DNA from: JANXQG01 sp037147235
Lineage (GTDB): Bacteria; Planctomycetota; Planctomycetia; Pirellulales; Thermoguttaceae
Assembly (NCBI GenBank): GCA_037147235.1
Contig: JBAWVO010000042.1
Span: 1 to 29,943 of the forward strand
DNA: 29,943 nucleotides
Direction of reading: 5' to 3'
Part shown: one piece after another, positions 8,164 through 16,128 of the stretch
How positions within the stretch are numbered: the stretch's first letter is position 1
How the letters are laid out: every line of letters begins with the position of its first letter
The notes under the pieces: generated by a model
The model's database searches: none
What the model saw: the letters and a program-made list of their open reading frames with translations, nothing else
Told to the model about the DNA's origin: nothing
Made by a program: the position numbers and the translations under genes

Positions 8164-9387
8164 TTACCCGGCGACAAAGTTCTGGATGGTTCCCACATAA
8201 CGCAAGTTTGAAGTGGCCAGGCGCTGGCGGACCTTGGCCAACCGATTGGGGGTCGTGACGCGAACATTTTGCACGAGGATCACGGCATCCATCCGTGCGG
8301 CCGCGCCGTACGAAAAAGCGTCTTCGTCCTCGACCTGGTCCAGCGAACCGAGATCGACGAGGACAACATCGAATTCTCGGGCGAGAATGTCGAAGCTGGC
8401 TGCAATTTGTGATTGCGCGATCGTGTTCGCCGATGGCTCGCGGACCGGCAAAATCGCCAGGCCGTCGGCGATCGATTCGATCACGACTTCTTCCAGCGGC
8501 AGGCCGCCGCCAAGAGTCTCTTCCCAGCCGATTTGCGGCAACAGCCCAAGGCTTTGTGCCAATTGTGGGTTGTTCCAGTTGGCGTCCACCAGCACGACTT
8601 TCCGGCCTTGGCTGAGGAGCTTTCGAGCGGCAGCCAACAGGAGCGTGGTGACGCCTTCGCCACTGGCGCAGCTCGCCAGGCCCAGGATATTACTCCCCGA
8701 CGCGCAGATTGACAGCAGGCTGTCGGTCATCTGCTGGATGGCCGCTGGAGCGGTGGTCTGCAGCCGGCTGAAAATGTTCGGCCAAACCACGCGGTCCACT
8801 TGCAACAGCGGACGCCACGGAGTCTCGTCCGGCTCACGCGAGATTGTGACGGCGCGTGTGGGAGGTGATGTCAACGGTGCAACGGTCGCGCCGGTCGGCG
8901 CGGAGGTGGTTTTGGCGATCTCGACCGACGACGGGGTTTCAGGAGTGACCGTTGTCGCTCGAAATGCCTGATCCAACAAGGCCGCAATCGACGGACCGAC
9001 CGGAGCTGCGGTTGATTCGGCGGCAGTTGAATGTAAACTACCCCCACCCCCTGCCCCTCTCCCGGAGGGCGAGGGGAGCTTCGCAGACGTGGCCTCGGAC
9101 GCAACCGCAGACGCAACCGCAGACGTAACCGCAGACGTGGCCGCAGACGTGGCCGCAGACGTAACCGCAGATTTAGCCACCGATTTAGCTGCCGATTTAG
9201 CTGCCGACCTAGCGGCCGACGTAGCTGCCGATGTGGCGGCCAACTCGGCCAGGGCCTGGGAAAGCGGCACTGCGGGACTCTCCGCGACACGCGGTGCCGC
9301 CACCGGCGGCGATTCCGCAACCGCACTACCCGATGGCGACGAGGGGCGGTGAAATGCCTTAATTATTGCTCGATCCAGTGCGGTCAT
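8164..9387 (-). CDS. ParA/BY-kinase-like P-loop protein with altered Walker A and an Ala-rich repeat region
   Basis: 407 residues from the ATG at 9387, chosen because AGGA lies 7 bp before it and MTALDRAIIKAF is a sensible N-terminus; an upstream in-frame start at 9462 would overlap the previous gene further. Order: short N-terminus; Ala/Ser/Thr/Lys tetrapeptide repeat (about 50-101); a Gly-rich insert encoded by a palindromic repeat (about 104-120); linker; then a CpsD/Wzc-type ATPase domain. In that domain the Walker A-like loop is ASGEGVTT (about 241-248), where family members have GEGKST, so the P-loop lysine is a valine. Walker A' VVLVDANWN and Walker B-like FDVVLVDLGSLD are kept. No C-terminal Tyr cluster is visible, so it may bind nucleotide poorly or act as a pseudo-kinase. 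Likely an exopolysaccharide-control partner of the ExeA-like ATPase. Stop is 6 bp before that gene. Confidence 0.75.
   Translation of the reverse strand: MTALDRAIIKAFHRPSSPSGSAVAESPPVAAPRVAESPAVPLSQALAELAATSAATSAARSAAKSAAKSVAKSAVTSAATSAATSAVTSAVASAVASEATSAKLPSPSGRGAGGGGSLHSTAAESTAAPVGPSIAALLDQAFRATTVTPETPSSVEIAKTTSAPTGATVAPLTSPPTRAVTISREPDETPWRPLLQVDRVVWPNIFSRLQTTAPAAIQQMTDSLLSICASGSNILGLASCASGEGVTTLLLAAARKLLSQGRKVVLVDANWNNPQLAQSLGLLPQIGWEETLGGGLPLEEVVIESIADGLAILPVREPSANTIAQSQIAASFDILAREFDVVLVDLGSLDQVEDEDAFSYGAAARMDAVILVQNVRVTTPNRLAKVRQRLATSNLRYVGTIQNFVAG
9028..9078. repeat. GC-rich palindromic repeat inserted in frame within the kinase-like gene
   Basis: About 50 bp translated as LPSPSGRGAGGGGSLHS on the minus strand. 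It contains a C-run/G-run near-palindrome at 9054-9076 (cccctctccc/ggagggcgagggg). The peptide LPSPSGRG(A/R)GGEG is a familiar product of a dispersed planctomycete/proteobacterial intergenic repeat, so this looks like repeat DNA that landed in a coding region without breaking the frame. Confidence 0.6.
9085..9240 (-). repeat. 12-bp tandem repeat (13 units) coding for Ala-rich tetrapeptides
   Basis: Thirteen consecutive 12-bp units encode AATS, AATS, AARS, AAKS, AAKS, VAKS, AVTS, AATS, AATS, AVTS, AVAS, AVAS, EATS on the minus strand. The basic unit on the plus strand is close to gccgcagacgta/ gccgatttagct. The period of 12 is a multiple of three, so copy-number change would keep the reading frame. 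It forms a flexible, lysine-bearing linker ahead of the ATPase domain. Confidence 0.85.
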
Positions 9388-10330
9388 AGCTCGTCCTGAC
9401 AGGAGGTGTGGAAATCGTACCTTCAAACCGTGCAACGCCCGGCTCCGAGATTTGCGGGTCACGATAGGTGGAGGTTGGGCCTGGCGCGCCCGACGGCATT
9501 AACGGGCTGCCTGAACCCGAGGCCGTCGGGTAGGGGCTGCTGCCGTTGTCGTAACGAGTGTCGCGAGGATATCCGGTGGGCGGAACGTCGCGACGGGGCG
9601 ACGCGGTCTCGATGGGGTTCCCACGGTAGTCATACCGCGTGTCGTAATTGCGATCCTGGGCAGCCGGATTATTGCGCTGGTCGGCCTGCAAATTTCGCGG
9701 ATCCACGGGACGGTCGAAGCCGCGATTGTCGGCACGATTGTCGGGCGGATACGCGCTGACAGGCGAATTCATGTTCGACGGTGGAGGTGTTATGGCAGGC
9801 ATCAAAGTAACCGATGGTCGCGGTTGCGACCAGGCCGGATTGGTCAGGGCGGTCGGCCGCGTATCGCTAACCTGGGGCGGCTGGGGCGAGAGGATAGCCG
9901 GGGCGGACACGGTCGGCAGTGGAGCAGCCCCAGTAGCAGGGGCCGTTGGCGGAGCTGACCATGTCGGTGCCGTGGCCTGCGTGGTGTCGCGGGCGGTGGC
10001 TGCGGAACCGGACCATGCGGGAAGTTCCGCAACCGCTGGATTGGGCCGACTGGCCTTGCCAAAGACGAACGGTAGGATCGCCCCGACCACGAGTCCAAGC
10101 CCTACGCCAAAAACCAGCTTGATCGATAGCGACTGGCTAATGATGCGGCCGTTGAGTTTTTCCAGTACCTTGGGTGTGGGCTTTGAGTCAAGATCGGGGA
10201 TTTGAGCAAGAAGGATGTCTTCGTCCTGGAATAAGTCTGGGGTGGAACGATGGGCAGAGTCACGGGACGTTGGCTCTTGGGCCGCTCGGGATTCGATTGC
10301 CGAGCCATTTTTGGCGTTTGTGGTGGGCAT
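9359..10330 (-). CDS. Single-pass membrane protein with Pro-rich extracytoplasmic region
   Basis: 323 residues from ATG 10330 (AAAGG eleven bp upstream); an in-frame ATG at 10369 gives 336. The first 65 or so residues are polar and cytoplasmic. One membrane segment follows (LSIKLVFGVGLGLVVGAILPFVFG), then about 220 residues rich in Pro, Ala, Ser, Thr, Asn and Arg with low complexity, including Tyr-Arg-Asp motifs (NYDTRYDYRGNP, YPRDTRYDNG). No known domain recognised. It is the first gene of a unit with the kinase-like protein (29-bp overlap of this stop with that start) and the ExeA-like ATPase. The layout, a cytoplasmic ATPase partner plus a membrane protein with a disordered outer arm, fits an anchor or co-polymerase-like role in polysaccharide export, but that is inference. 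Confidence 0.62.
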   Translation of the reverse strand: MPTTNAKNGSAIESRAAQEPTSRDSAHRSTPDLFQDEDILLAQIPDLDSKPTPKVLEKLNGRIISQSLSIKLVFGVGLGLVVGAILPFVFGKASRPNPAVAELPAWSGSAATARDTTQATAPTWSAPPTAPATGAAPLPTVSAPAILSPQPPQVSDTRPTALTNPAWSQPRPSVTLMPAITPPPSNMNSPVSAYPPDNRADNRGFDRPVDPRNLQADQRNNPAAQDRNYDTRYDYRGNPIETASPRRDVPPTGYPRDTRYDNGSSPYPTASGSGSPLMPSGAPGPTSTYRDPQISEPGVARFEGTISTPPVRTSYDRTGSSNN

Positions 10331-10550
10331 CAGGGTGACCTTTGCATTGGGAAATCGCGTAAATCGCACACGACGCGTGTGACGGATTTTTCGACCTGCC
10401 GGTGTTATCGGTTCGGATAGTAGCGATCTTGAGGATTACCGTTAGTTTACGGAGTCCGCTGAATGCGCAAGCCAGGAAGGTTGTGGCGGATGTGCGATTT
10501 GTGAGATTGACACGGCAATTTCTTTCGCTAGGATGGAGGTTTTCCAACGT

Positions 10551-10569
10551 GACAGGTTGAAAACCTGTC
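10551..10569. repeat. Short hairpin gacaggtt-gaa-aacctgtc
   Basis: Perfect 8-bp inverted repeat with a 3-base loop, 25 bp upstream of the ThuA gene start. The sequence followed by ctacc recurs as a dispersed hairpin in planctomycete intergenic DNA in my experience; whether it regulates the ThuA gene is unknown. Confidence 0.6.
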
Positions 10570-10594
10570 CTACCTACAAGAAAAGGATCTCACC

Positions 10595-11353
10595 ATGCGA
10601 CGTTTCCTATTGATTGTGGCCCTAGCGGGCTTATCCCTCCTTACCTGGAGTTTCCAGGTTCGCGCAGAAGAGGCATCTGCGAAAATCAGGGTCTTGCTGA
10701 TCACCGGCGACGACGTGGACGCACATCCCTGGAAAGAGACGACGGCGGCGGTCCGCAAGATTCTCGTGGATAGCGGCAAGTTTTACGTAACGGTGTCCGA
10801 AAATCTCGAACCACTGGAATCGGCCAAGATATTGCATACCTACGATGTCCTGGTGCTGAACCGCTTCAATCGCACGGCCCCTTTGAGCGATGCGGCCCAG
10901 AAGGGCCTCTTGGATTTTGTCCGCAGCGGCAAGGGGTTTTTCGTGCAGCACCTGGCCAGCGCGTCGTTTCCCAAGTGGGACGAGTTCGGCAAACTGTGTG
11001 GGCGACATTGGGTGATGGGCAAGTCGGGCCACGGGCCGCGTAATGTTTTTTCCGCCAAGATCGCCGACGAGAAGCACCCGATCACCGTGGGTCTAAAAGA
11101 TTTTCAAGTCGACGATGAGTTGTACGCCAAACTTCAAGGCACGGAACCGATCAACGTACTCGTCGAGACCTATTCCGACTGGAGCAAGAAAACCGAGCCG
11201 CTGGTCTTTTGGCTGCCCTACGGCCAAGGCCGCGTGGTCCACAATGCCTTTGGCCACGACGCCAAAGCCCTTGCCACGCCCGAGGTGGCCACGATCATCG
11301 CCCGGGGAGTGGAGTGGGCAGCCACGGGCAAGGTTGCAAAAGAAACTAAGTAA
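10595..11353 (+). CDS. Secreted ThuA-domain protein
   Basis: 252 residues. A signal peptide (residues 1-24, RRFLLIVALAGLSLLTW...VRA-EE) indicates export. The rest is a single ThuA (trehalose-utilisation) domain of the class I glutamine amidotransferase-like fold: KIRVLLITGDDVDAHPWKET at the front, GLLDFVRSGKGFFVQHLAS in the middle, DEKHPITVGLKDFQVDDELY, and a C-terminal NAFGHDAKAL...RGVEWAA. ThuA-like proteins take part in sugar oxidation or interconversion, often beside dehydrogenases and transporters; the exact reaction is not settled. The AAGGA box at 10582 supports the start. The stop overlaps the next ATG by one base (TAATG), so it is coupled to the MFS transporter, which may carry the related compound. 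Confidence 0.88.
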   Translation: MRRFLLIVALAGLSLLTWSFQVRAEEASAKIRVLLITGDDVDAHPWKETTAAVRKILVDSGKFYVTVSENLEPLESAKILHTYDVLVLNRFNRTAPLSDAAQKGLLDFVRSGKGFFVQHLASASFPKWDEFGKLCGRHWVMGKSGHGPRNVFSAKIADEKHPITVGLKDFQVDDELYAKLQGTEPINVLVETYSDWSKKTEPLVFWLPYGQGRVVHNAFGHDAKALATPEVATIIARGVEWAATGKVAKETK

Positions 11354-12693
11354 TGACACCCCCGGTTAAATCTCCCCAGGCTTTTTCCGATCTGCCGGAA
11401 CCTTCAAGCGGGTCGTCCCGGATGATTCCCGGGGCGCGCATGGCTTTGGGATTATTGCTGGCGATAAACCTTTTCAATTACATCGACCGTCAGGTGCTGG
11501 CGGGGGTGGAGCCGGAGATACGCAATGCGTTTTTCCCTCAGGATCCCGACGGGCCCGCGGCGCGAACCCAATCGGGGTCGCTGGCCTCGGCGTTCCTGGT
11601 ATCGTACATGCTCACCGCGCCATTCTTCGGTGCTCTTGCCTCGCGCTGGCCGCGGGTGAAATGGAAACTGATTGCGGCAGGCGTACTCGTCTGGAGCCTG
11701 GCTACGGGGGCCGGCGGGTTGGCCGCCTGCTTCCTAATGCTGCTGCTGACGCGATGCTTCGTGGGTGTGGGCGAAGGAGCCTACGGTCCGCTGGCGCCGA
11801 CGATCCTTTCCGATTGCTTCCCCGTCGCCAAGCGGGGAAAAATCCTCTCGCTGTTTTACGTGGCTATGCCCGTGGGCGGCGCATTGGGCTATGCCTTGGG
11901 CGGCTTTGTTGCGAAACTGGATCCGGCTCGCGAGAGTTGGCGGTGGGCATTCTTTGTCGTCGTGATCCCGGGTTTGATCCTGGGGATTCTATCGCTCTTG
12001 ATGCGCGAGCTGCCCACGGGAGCGGCCGACGCGGTCTCCACGCAAAAGCGGATGGCGTGGCGCGATTACCGCATCCTACTCCAGACGCCCTCATTCGTGC
12101 TTAATACGCTGGGGATGACGGCGATGTCCTTCGGCATGGGTGCCTTGGCTTGGTGGATTCCCGACTATTTGCAAACGCAGCAGGTTCCCTATCTATTTGG
12201 GATCGAGCCGCGAACCGTATTCGGCATCATCGTTGCCCTGGCAGGGCTGGGCGGAACCCTAACCGGCGGCTTCCTGGGCGACTGGCTGCGCCCGCGGCTG
12301 CGGGGGTCGTATTTCCTGGTTTCCGGGGCGGGGCTGCTGCTCAGTGCGCCTTGCGTGTTGCTGTTTTTGGTCGTGCCGTTTCCCTGGGCATGGTACATGA
12401 TCTTTGCAGCCGTTTTTTTCATGTTCGTCAACACCGGACCGACGAATGCGATCCTGGCCAACGTGGTCCATCCCGTGATGCGGCCTGCCGGATTTGCCGT
12501 GAATATCCTGGTGATTCACGTGCTAGGCGACGTGATCTCGCCCCCAATCATCGGTGCGGTGTCGGGTTACTGGAGCATGTCGGTTGGCTTCGCCGTGGTT
12601 TCGGTATTCCTGGCCATTGGCGGCCTGCTCTGGCTGTCGGGTGTGCGGCATCTTCAGCACGATACCGAAATCGCGCCGCAACGGCTGGCATAG
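11353..12693 (+). CDS. MFS transporter (Spinster-like/ANION:sugar-acid type)
   Basis: 446 residues with about 12 hydrophobic segments. The first membrane helix reads MALGLLLAINLFNYIDRQVLAG, the NYxDRxVL pattern of Spinster-like and hexuronate-type MFS carriers. The loop after helix 2 (ASRWPRVKWKLIAAG) and helix 4-5 region (RCFVGVGEGAYGPLAPTILSDCFPVAKRGK) match MFS motifs A and B. The 12-helix form is complete with a short cytoplasmic tail. Inner membrane. It shares a TAATG overlap with the ThuA gene, so both are probably expressed together and may act in uptake and conversion of the same sugar-like compound. Substrate is not deducible from sequence. It is convergent with cbiX; I see no strong terminator in the 58 bp between them. 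Confidence 0.9.
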   Translation: MTPPVKSPQAFSDLPEPSSGSSRMIPGARMALGLLLAINLFNYIDRQVLAGVEPEIRNAFFPQDPDGPAARTQSGSLASAFLVSYMLTAPFFGALASRWPRVKWKLIAAGVLVWSLATGAGGLAACFLMLLLTRCFVGVGEGAYGPLAPTILSDCFPVAKRGKILSLFYVAMPVGGALGYALGGFVAKLDPARESWRWAFFVVVIPGLILGILSLLMRELPTGAADAVSTQKRMAWRDYRILLQTPSFVLNTLGMTAMSFGMGALAWWIPDYLQTQQVPYLFGIEPRTVFGIIVALAGLGGTLTGGFLGDWLRPRLRGSYFLVSGAGLLLSAPCVLLFLVVPFPWAWYMIFAAVFFMFVNTGPTNAILANVVHPVMRPAGFAVNILVIHVLGDVISPPIIGAVSGYWSMSVGFAVVSVFLAIGGLLWLSGVRHLQHDTEIAPQRLA

Positions 12694-12751
12694 GCTTTCT
12701 CAGCCCTACCGGTTCTAGCTGCGGAACACGAATAATTGTAGGCTTAGGACC

Positions 12752-13198
12752 CTAGCTTTTGGATTCCACGACCGTTGAGAGAAGGTTCTTGGCGTTCTCG
12801 TTCAGGACGCGGTTCTCCAGGTTTCCCTGCATGAGCCGCTCGACGACGGCGGTCTCAACGGCTGGATCGTTTTCCAGCGTCGGCATCAGCTCCAAGGTCA
12901 CGCTGGGAAACCATTCGTGGCATTGGGCCAGGATGTTTGGAATATCGACGCCAACGTGCTTGCCTTGGAAAAGAAAGTAGGGCATGACCACGATGCGGTT
13001 GACCCCGCGCGAGGCCAATTCGGCAATCTGGTCCTGGAGGTTCGGCCGCACCTGGGCATAGAAGGCAGGGAGGACATCGCTCATGCCCAGCCGTTCCGCG
13101 ATCCGGTCCACCATGGCGATAAAGCCTTCATTGGCCGTGCGCAAAGGACTGCCGTGACAGACGATGAGCATGCCCGTGGTTTCAGAAGTTGATGCCAT
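12752..13198 (-). CDS. cbiX: CbiX/sirohydrochlorin chelatase, short form
   Basis: 148 residues from ATG 13198; the frame continues upstream to 13339 but that part encodes the translated hairpin element, not family sequence. The fold is the small CbiX: MLIVCHGSPLRTANEGF with the metal-binding His in CHGSP, RPNLQDQIAELASRGVNRIVVMPYFLFQGKHVGVDIP with the second His in GKHV. These enzymes insert Fe2+ or Co2+ into sirohydrochlorin for siroheme or cobalamin. It follows cobA on the same strand, the enzyme that starts the path to sirohydrochlorin, so the pair makes sense as a mini-pathway; the dehydrogenase step (CysG/SirC type) is not in the window. The 13199-13334 gap holds an element copy. Cytoplasmic. 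Confidence 0.85.
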   Translation of the reverse strand: MASTSETTGMLIVCHGSPLRTANEGFIAMVDRIAERLGMSDVLPAFYAQVRPNLQDQIAELASRGVNRIVVMPYFLFQGKHVGVDIPNILAQCHEWFPSVTLELMPTLENDPAVETAVVERLMQGNLENRVLNENAKNLLSTVVESKS

Positions 13199-13220
13199 GT
13201 TGAGAACTCCATTTGAGTTG

Positions 13221-13334
13221 AGAACCCGTCCAAAAATAACTGTCGTGTTTTGCCCACTCGCCGAGCGGGGGGCAGACGGCACACGGAGTGTGCCTGCTAC
13301 TTTTCTTGCGACAGTTATTTCTGCGCCGGTCCTA
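13221..13334. repeat. Hairpin element, copy 1 (MITE-like)
   Basis: About 114 bp. An inner 11-bp perfect inverted repeat AATAACTGTCG (13235-13245) / CGACAGTTATT (13309-13319) with imperfect outer arms (agaacccgtcc... / ...gccggtcct). Inside lies the perfect hairpin ggcacac-gga-gtgtgcc (13278-13294). The right end overlaps the cobA stop codon. A second copy is at 21996-22110 in the same orientation. No coding capacity; likely non-autonomous. Confidence 0.85.
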
Positions 13335-14072
13335 AGCACTTGCCACTTGACCTACAATAATCACGGCCGGTGGGCGCAAGCGGCCCTGTTCAATCACATC
13401 GGCCACACGGGCCAACGTACAGCGAAACACCTGTTGATCGGGCCAGGTCACCCGCCGCACGATCGCCACCGGCGTATCGGGCGACCTTCCATGCCCCACG
13501 AGGGCCTGACTCCATTGCCGAGCGGTCGTCATCCCCATATAAAACACGAGAGTACCGGGAAAGTGGGCCAAAGCATTATAATCAAGTTCCAAGGATCCCT
13601 GGTCGCTGCGTTGATGACCGGTTATCAAGGCCACGGCCGAGGCATGTTCGCGATGCGTCAACGCGATACCGGCATGGCTGGCCGCAGCCAGGGCGGCGGT
13701 TACTCCGGGCACCACTTCGTAGGGGACTCCGGCGGCAATCAGTTCGCCAATTTCCTCGGCACCGCGGCCGAAAAGGTTCGGATCACCGCTTTTCAGCCGC
13801 ACCACCGTCTTGCCTTCCCGAGCGGCGGCGATCATCCGCCGGTTCACTTCTTCCTGCGTCATTCCTCGACCGCCGTGCGCATGACCCAGGCTGACCAATT
13901 CAGCCTCTCCCCGGGTATGTTGCAACAACTCAGCATTAACCAAGTAATCGTAGAGTACCAGATCGGCGAGGGCAAGGGTTTTCTGCCCGCGGATCGTGAT
14001 TAGCTCAGGATCACCCGGCCCGGCGCCGACGAGATAGACCTTGCCGGGGTTACTGGGCTGCGGTGGGGACAT
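13332..14072 (-). CDS. cobA: Uroporphyrinogen-III C-methyltransferase (SUMT)
   Basis: 246 residues from ATG 14072; an upstream ATG at 14096 would add eight non-family residues. All main SUMT motifs are present: VYLVGAGPGDPELITIRG (SAM-binding GxGxGD at the N-terminus), VLYDYLVNAELL, VRLKSGDPNLFGRGAEE, and PGVTAALAAASHAGIALTHR. It transfers two methyls from SAM to uroporphyrinogen III to give precorrin-2, the entry to siroheme and cobalamin. It is a stand-alone CobA, not a CysG fusion. Its start overlaps the end of the symporter gene by 23 bp, and cbiX follows. The stop (13332-13334) is the first triplet of the hairpin element. Cytoplasmic. Confidence 0.92.
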   Translation of the reverse strand: MSPPQPSNPGKVYLVGAGPGDPELITIRGQKTLALADLVLYDYLVNAELLQHTRGEAELVSLGHAHGGRGMTQEEVNRRMIAAAREGKTVVRLKSGDPNLFGRGAEEIGELIAAGVPYEVVPGVTAALAAASHAGIALTHREHASAVALITGHQRSDQGSLELDYNALAHFPGTLVFYMGMTTARQWSQALVGHGRSPDTPVAIVRRVTWPDQQVFRCTLARVADVIEQGRLRPPAVIIVGQVASA

Positions 14073-15822
14073 GACCAAAAAATAGATAGAGAGCAATGAA
14101 CGTCAGGAACACAATAAGCGAAAGGATGCGATAATCGCCCAGACCTCGGCCGATCGACGTACGCCGCAAAGGCTCCAACCAGTTGTCCCAAACCAAGGGT
14201 TTTGCTTCTGGTTTCAGTTCCTCTGGGTAAAGGTACGAAACGACAACCAAGATTCCGCTACAGAGAACAAAGAGGTAGAACGAGGCCATCATCGAAGTGA
14301 GTTCAATGCCTCCTGAGATTTGTTGATGCCAATCCAAGACGGCTATCCAACCCGTTTTCTCCTTGAACAGATCGACAAAGAAGATCGTGACGCCGATAAG
14401 GTTTCCAATCACCAGGGAAAGGAAAGCGGCTCGACCGGAAGTCCGTTTCCAGAACACTCCGAAGAGGAAGACCGCAGTTACCGGGGGCGCGATATAGCAA
14501 ATGATGTCCGTGAGGGCCTGGAAGACCGTATCTTTCTGCCCGAAGATGGGCGAGGAAATAATGGCCAGGATCGTGCCGATGACCGTGGTGATCTTCCCCA
14601 CGAGAACCAATTGGTGATCACTCGTCTTGGGCCGGTATCGCTGCACGACGTCGTAGGCAAAGAGCGTGGCAGCCGAGTTCAAGGCGGCCGAACAGGTCTG
14701 CATGGCGGCGGCGAGCATGGCGGCCGTGACCAAGCCCTTGAGGCCCCAGGGCAACATGTGCGTGACCATGAAGGTATAGGCAAACTTCGCTTCCGTGGGC
14801 GATTCACCATGGAAGACGGGGCTGTGCTGCTGCACCAAGGCCACGCAAAACACTCCCGGAAGCACGAAAAGGAAGACCGGCAGGATCTTCAGGAAGGCGC
14901 AAAAAAGAGGGCCGAGGCGGGCACTCTTGTCGTCCTTCGCGGCCAGCACCCGCTGCACGATCGTCTGGTCGCAGCACCAGTACCAGATGCCGATCACCGG
15001 GTAGCCCAGCAAGATCCCCAGCCAGGGCTGTTTGCTCGGATCCGATGGGCTGCGAAGCATCGAGAGGAAGTTTCCGGTTGACCAGTTGCAAGCGATCTTT
15101 GGATCGGTCGCCGCGGCCAGCGGATGCGGACAGGTGGCCAGCGTTGCCTTCAACTGATCCCATCCGCCTACATAATGATATCCCACGACCGTGATGCAGA
15201 CTGCACCGATCAGAAGCAGCACGGTCTGAATGCTCTCGGTCCAGACCACGGCCAGCAGGCCGCCGATCATGGTATAGATGCCGGTGAGAACGCCGAGTAC
15301 GATGATGAAGAACAGCATCGGATCGATGCCGAGGATTGTTGCTCCCGACTTGATGCCGAGGATGCCGCAGAGCACGAGGGCGGCCGTCCAGAGCGCGACG
15401 CCAATGTGGATTACAATTGCCGAGAAGAGCGAGATCACCGTCAGCCAGTCGCGACAGTGGCGATTGAAGCGACGTTCCAGGAAATCGGGCAACGTAGCCA
15501 CTCGCGAGCGGAGGTAGAGCGGCGCGAAAAACAACGACAGCAGGATGAGCGTGAAGCCGGCCATCCACTCGAAATTGCCAAAAACCATGCCATGCTTGTA
15601 GGCCGTTTCAGCGAAACTCACCAAGTGTACGGTCGATATGTTGGCGGCGAACATGGCCAGGCCGATGATCGGCCAGCCGAGCGTATTGCCGGCCAAAAAA
15701 TAATGGCTTCCCTCGCCGGCCGACTTCTTGCGGTGGGCACCGGCCAGACATCCCAGCCCGACGACACCAACAAGGTAGACCAGCACGATGGCTAAATCGA
15801 ATCCAGAAATTTGTAGAGACAT
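14050..15822 (-). CDS. Sodium/solute symporter (SSS/SGLT family)
   Basis: 590 residues with about 14 membrane segments. SSS signatures are plain: YFLAGNTLGWPIIGLAMFAANISTVHLV (start of the LeuT-like core, helix 1 with the AxNxS turn), GGLLAVVWTESIQTVLLLIGA, and GLVTAAMLAAAMQTCSAALNSAATLFAYDVVQRYRPKTSD (helix 8 with the Na2-site Ser pattern). The length and sequence fit SGLT-like sugar carriers of planctomycetes. Inner membrane, Na+-driven uptake; sugar or sialic acid are possible substrates. It is first in a minus-strand unit with cobA and cbiX; the 23-bp overlap with cobA suggests co-transcription although there is no obvious functional link. The promoter should lie in 15823-15900. Confidence 0.91.
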   Translation of the reverse strand: MSLQISGFDLAIVLVYLVGVVGLGCLAGAHRKKSAGEGSHYFLAGNTLGWPIIGLAMFAANISTVHLVSFAETAYKHGMVFGNFEWMAGFTLILLSLFFAPLYLRSRVATLPDFLERRFNRHCRDWLTVISLFSAIVIHIGVALWTAALVLCGILGIKSGATILGIDPMLFFIIVLGVLTGIYTMIGGLLAVVWTESIQTVLLLIGAVCITVVGYHYVGGWDQLKATLATCPHPLAAATDPKIACNWSTGNFLSMLRSPSDPSKQPWLGILLGYPVIGIWYWCCDQTIVQRVLAAKDDKSARLGPLFCAFLKILPVFLFVLPGVFCVALVQQHSPVFHGESPTEAKFAYTFMVTHMLPWGLKGLVTAAMLAAAMQTCSAALNSAATLFAYDVVQRYRPKTSDHQLVLVGKITTVIGTILAIISSPIFGQKDTVFQALTDIICYIAPPVTAVFLFGVFWKRTSGRAAFLSLVIGNLIGVTIFFVDLFKEKTGWIAVLDWHQQISGGIELTSMMASFYLFVLCSGILVVVSYLYPEELKPEAKPLVWDNWLEPLRRTSIGRGLGDYRILSLIVFLTFIALYLFFGHVPTAAQ

Positions 15823-15901
15823 GCCTGTTGCCCGTTGTGGAGTGACCTAGCCGCAGTGTGTCGCAGCCAGATTATTAGGATAATGTATGGGCGGCAAATC
15901 G

Positions 15902-15941
15902 TCCATGGTGGCGCAGCGATTTCGTGTGGCGCAGCGATTTC
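15902..15941. repeat. Left direct repeat bordering the AbiE cassette
   Basis: tccatggtggcgcagcgat at 15902-15920 is identical (19/19) to 17822-17840 on the other side of the abiE genes. Its gtggcgcagcgatttc core is repeated once more 18 bp on (15926-15941). The remaining gap to the antitoxin start (15942-16128) holds the putative operator and no other gene. Confidence 0.85.
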
Positions 15942-16086
15942 AATACTCGGTTGTCAGGCATATCTCTGACAGGTTTTCCACACGGAGAACATCTGCTTGA
16001 TGGATCTGCGGTATTGGAGGCCAAGGGCGTGCGATTTTGGGCCTGCGGGTTGACGGCTGACCAAACCGAGTGTATTCTATTATTAG

Positions 16087-16107
16087 TTAATTGCGTAAAC
16101 AGCAATT
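16087..16107. promoter_or_regulatory. Putative AbiEi operator
   Basis: Perfect 7-bp inverted repeat taattgc / gcaatta with a 7-bp spacer, in an AT-rich stretch 21 bp before the antitoxin ATG. AbiEi antitoxins of the characterised type repress their own promoter by binding inverted repeats there, so this is a reasonable operator. Site assignment is inference. Confidence 0.45.
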
Positions 16108-16128
16108 ATCCGATAACAGAGTACACAC

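Noticed and set aside
9085..9240. Possible CRISPR or satellite array
   Set aside because: The 12-bp period without spacers lies in frame within a gene; it is a coding tandem repeat.
13199..13339. N-terminal extension of CbiX by 47 residues
   Set aside because: The extension is a translation of the hairpin element, also found at 22.0 kb; ATG 13198 gives the family-typical start.
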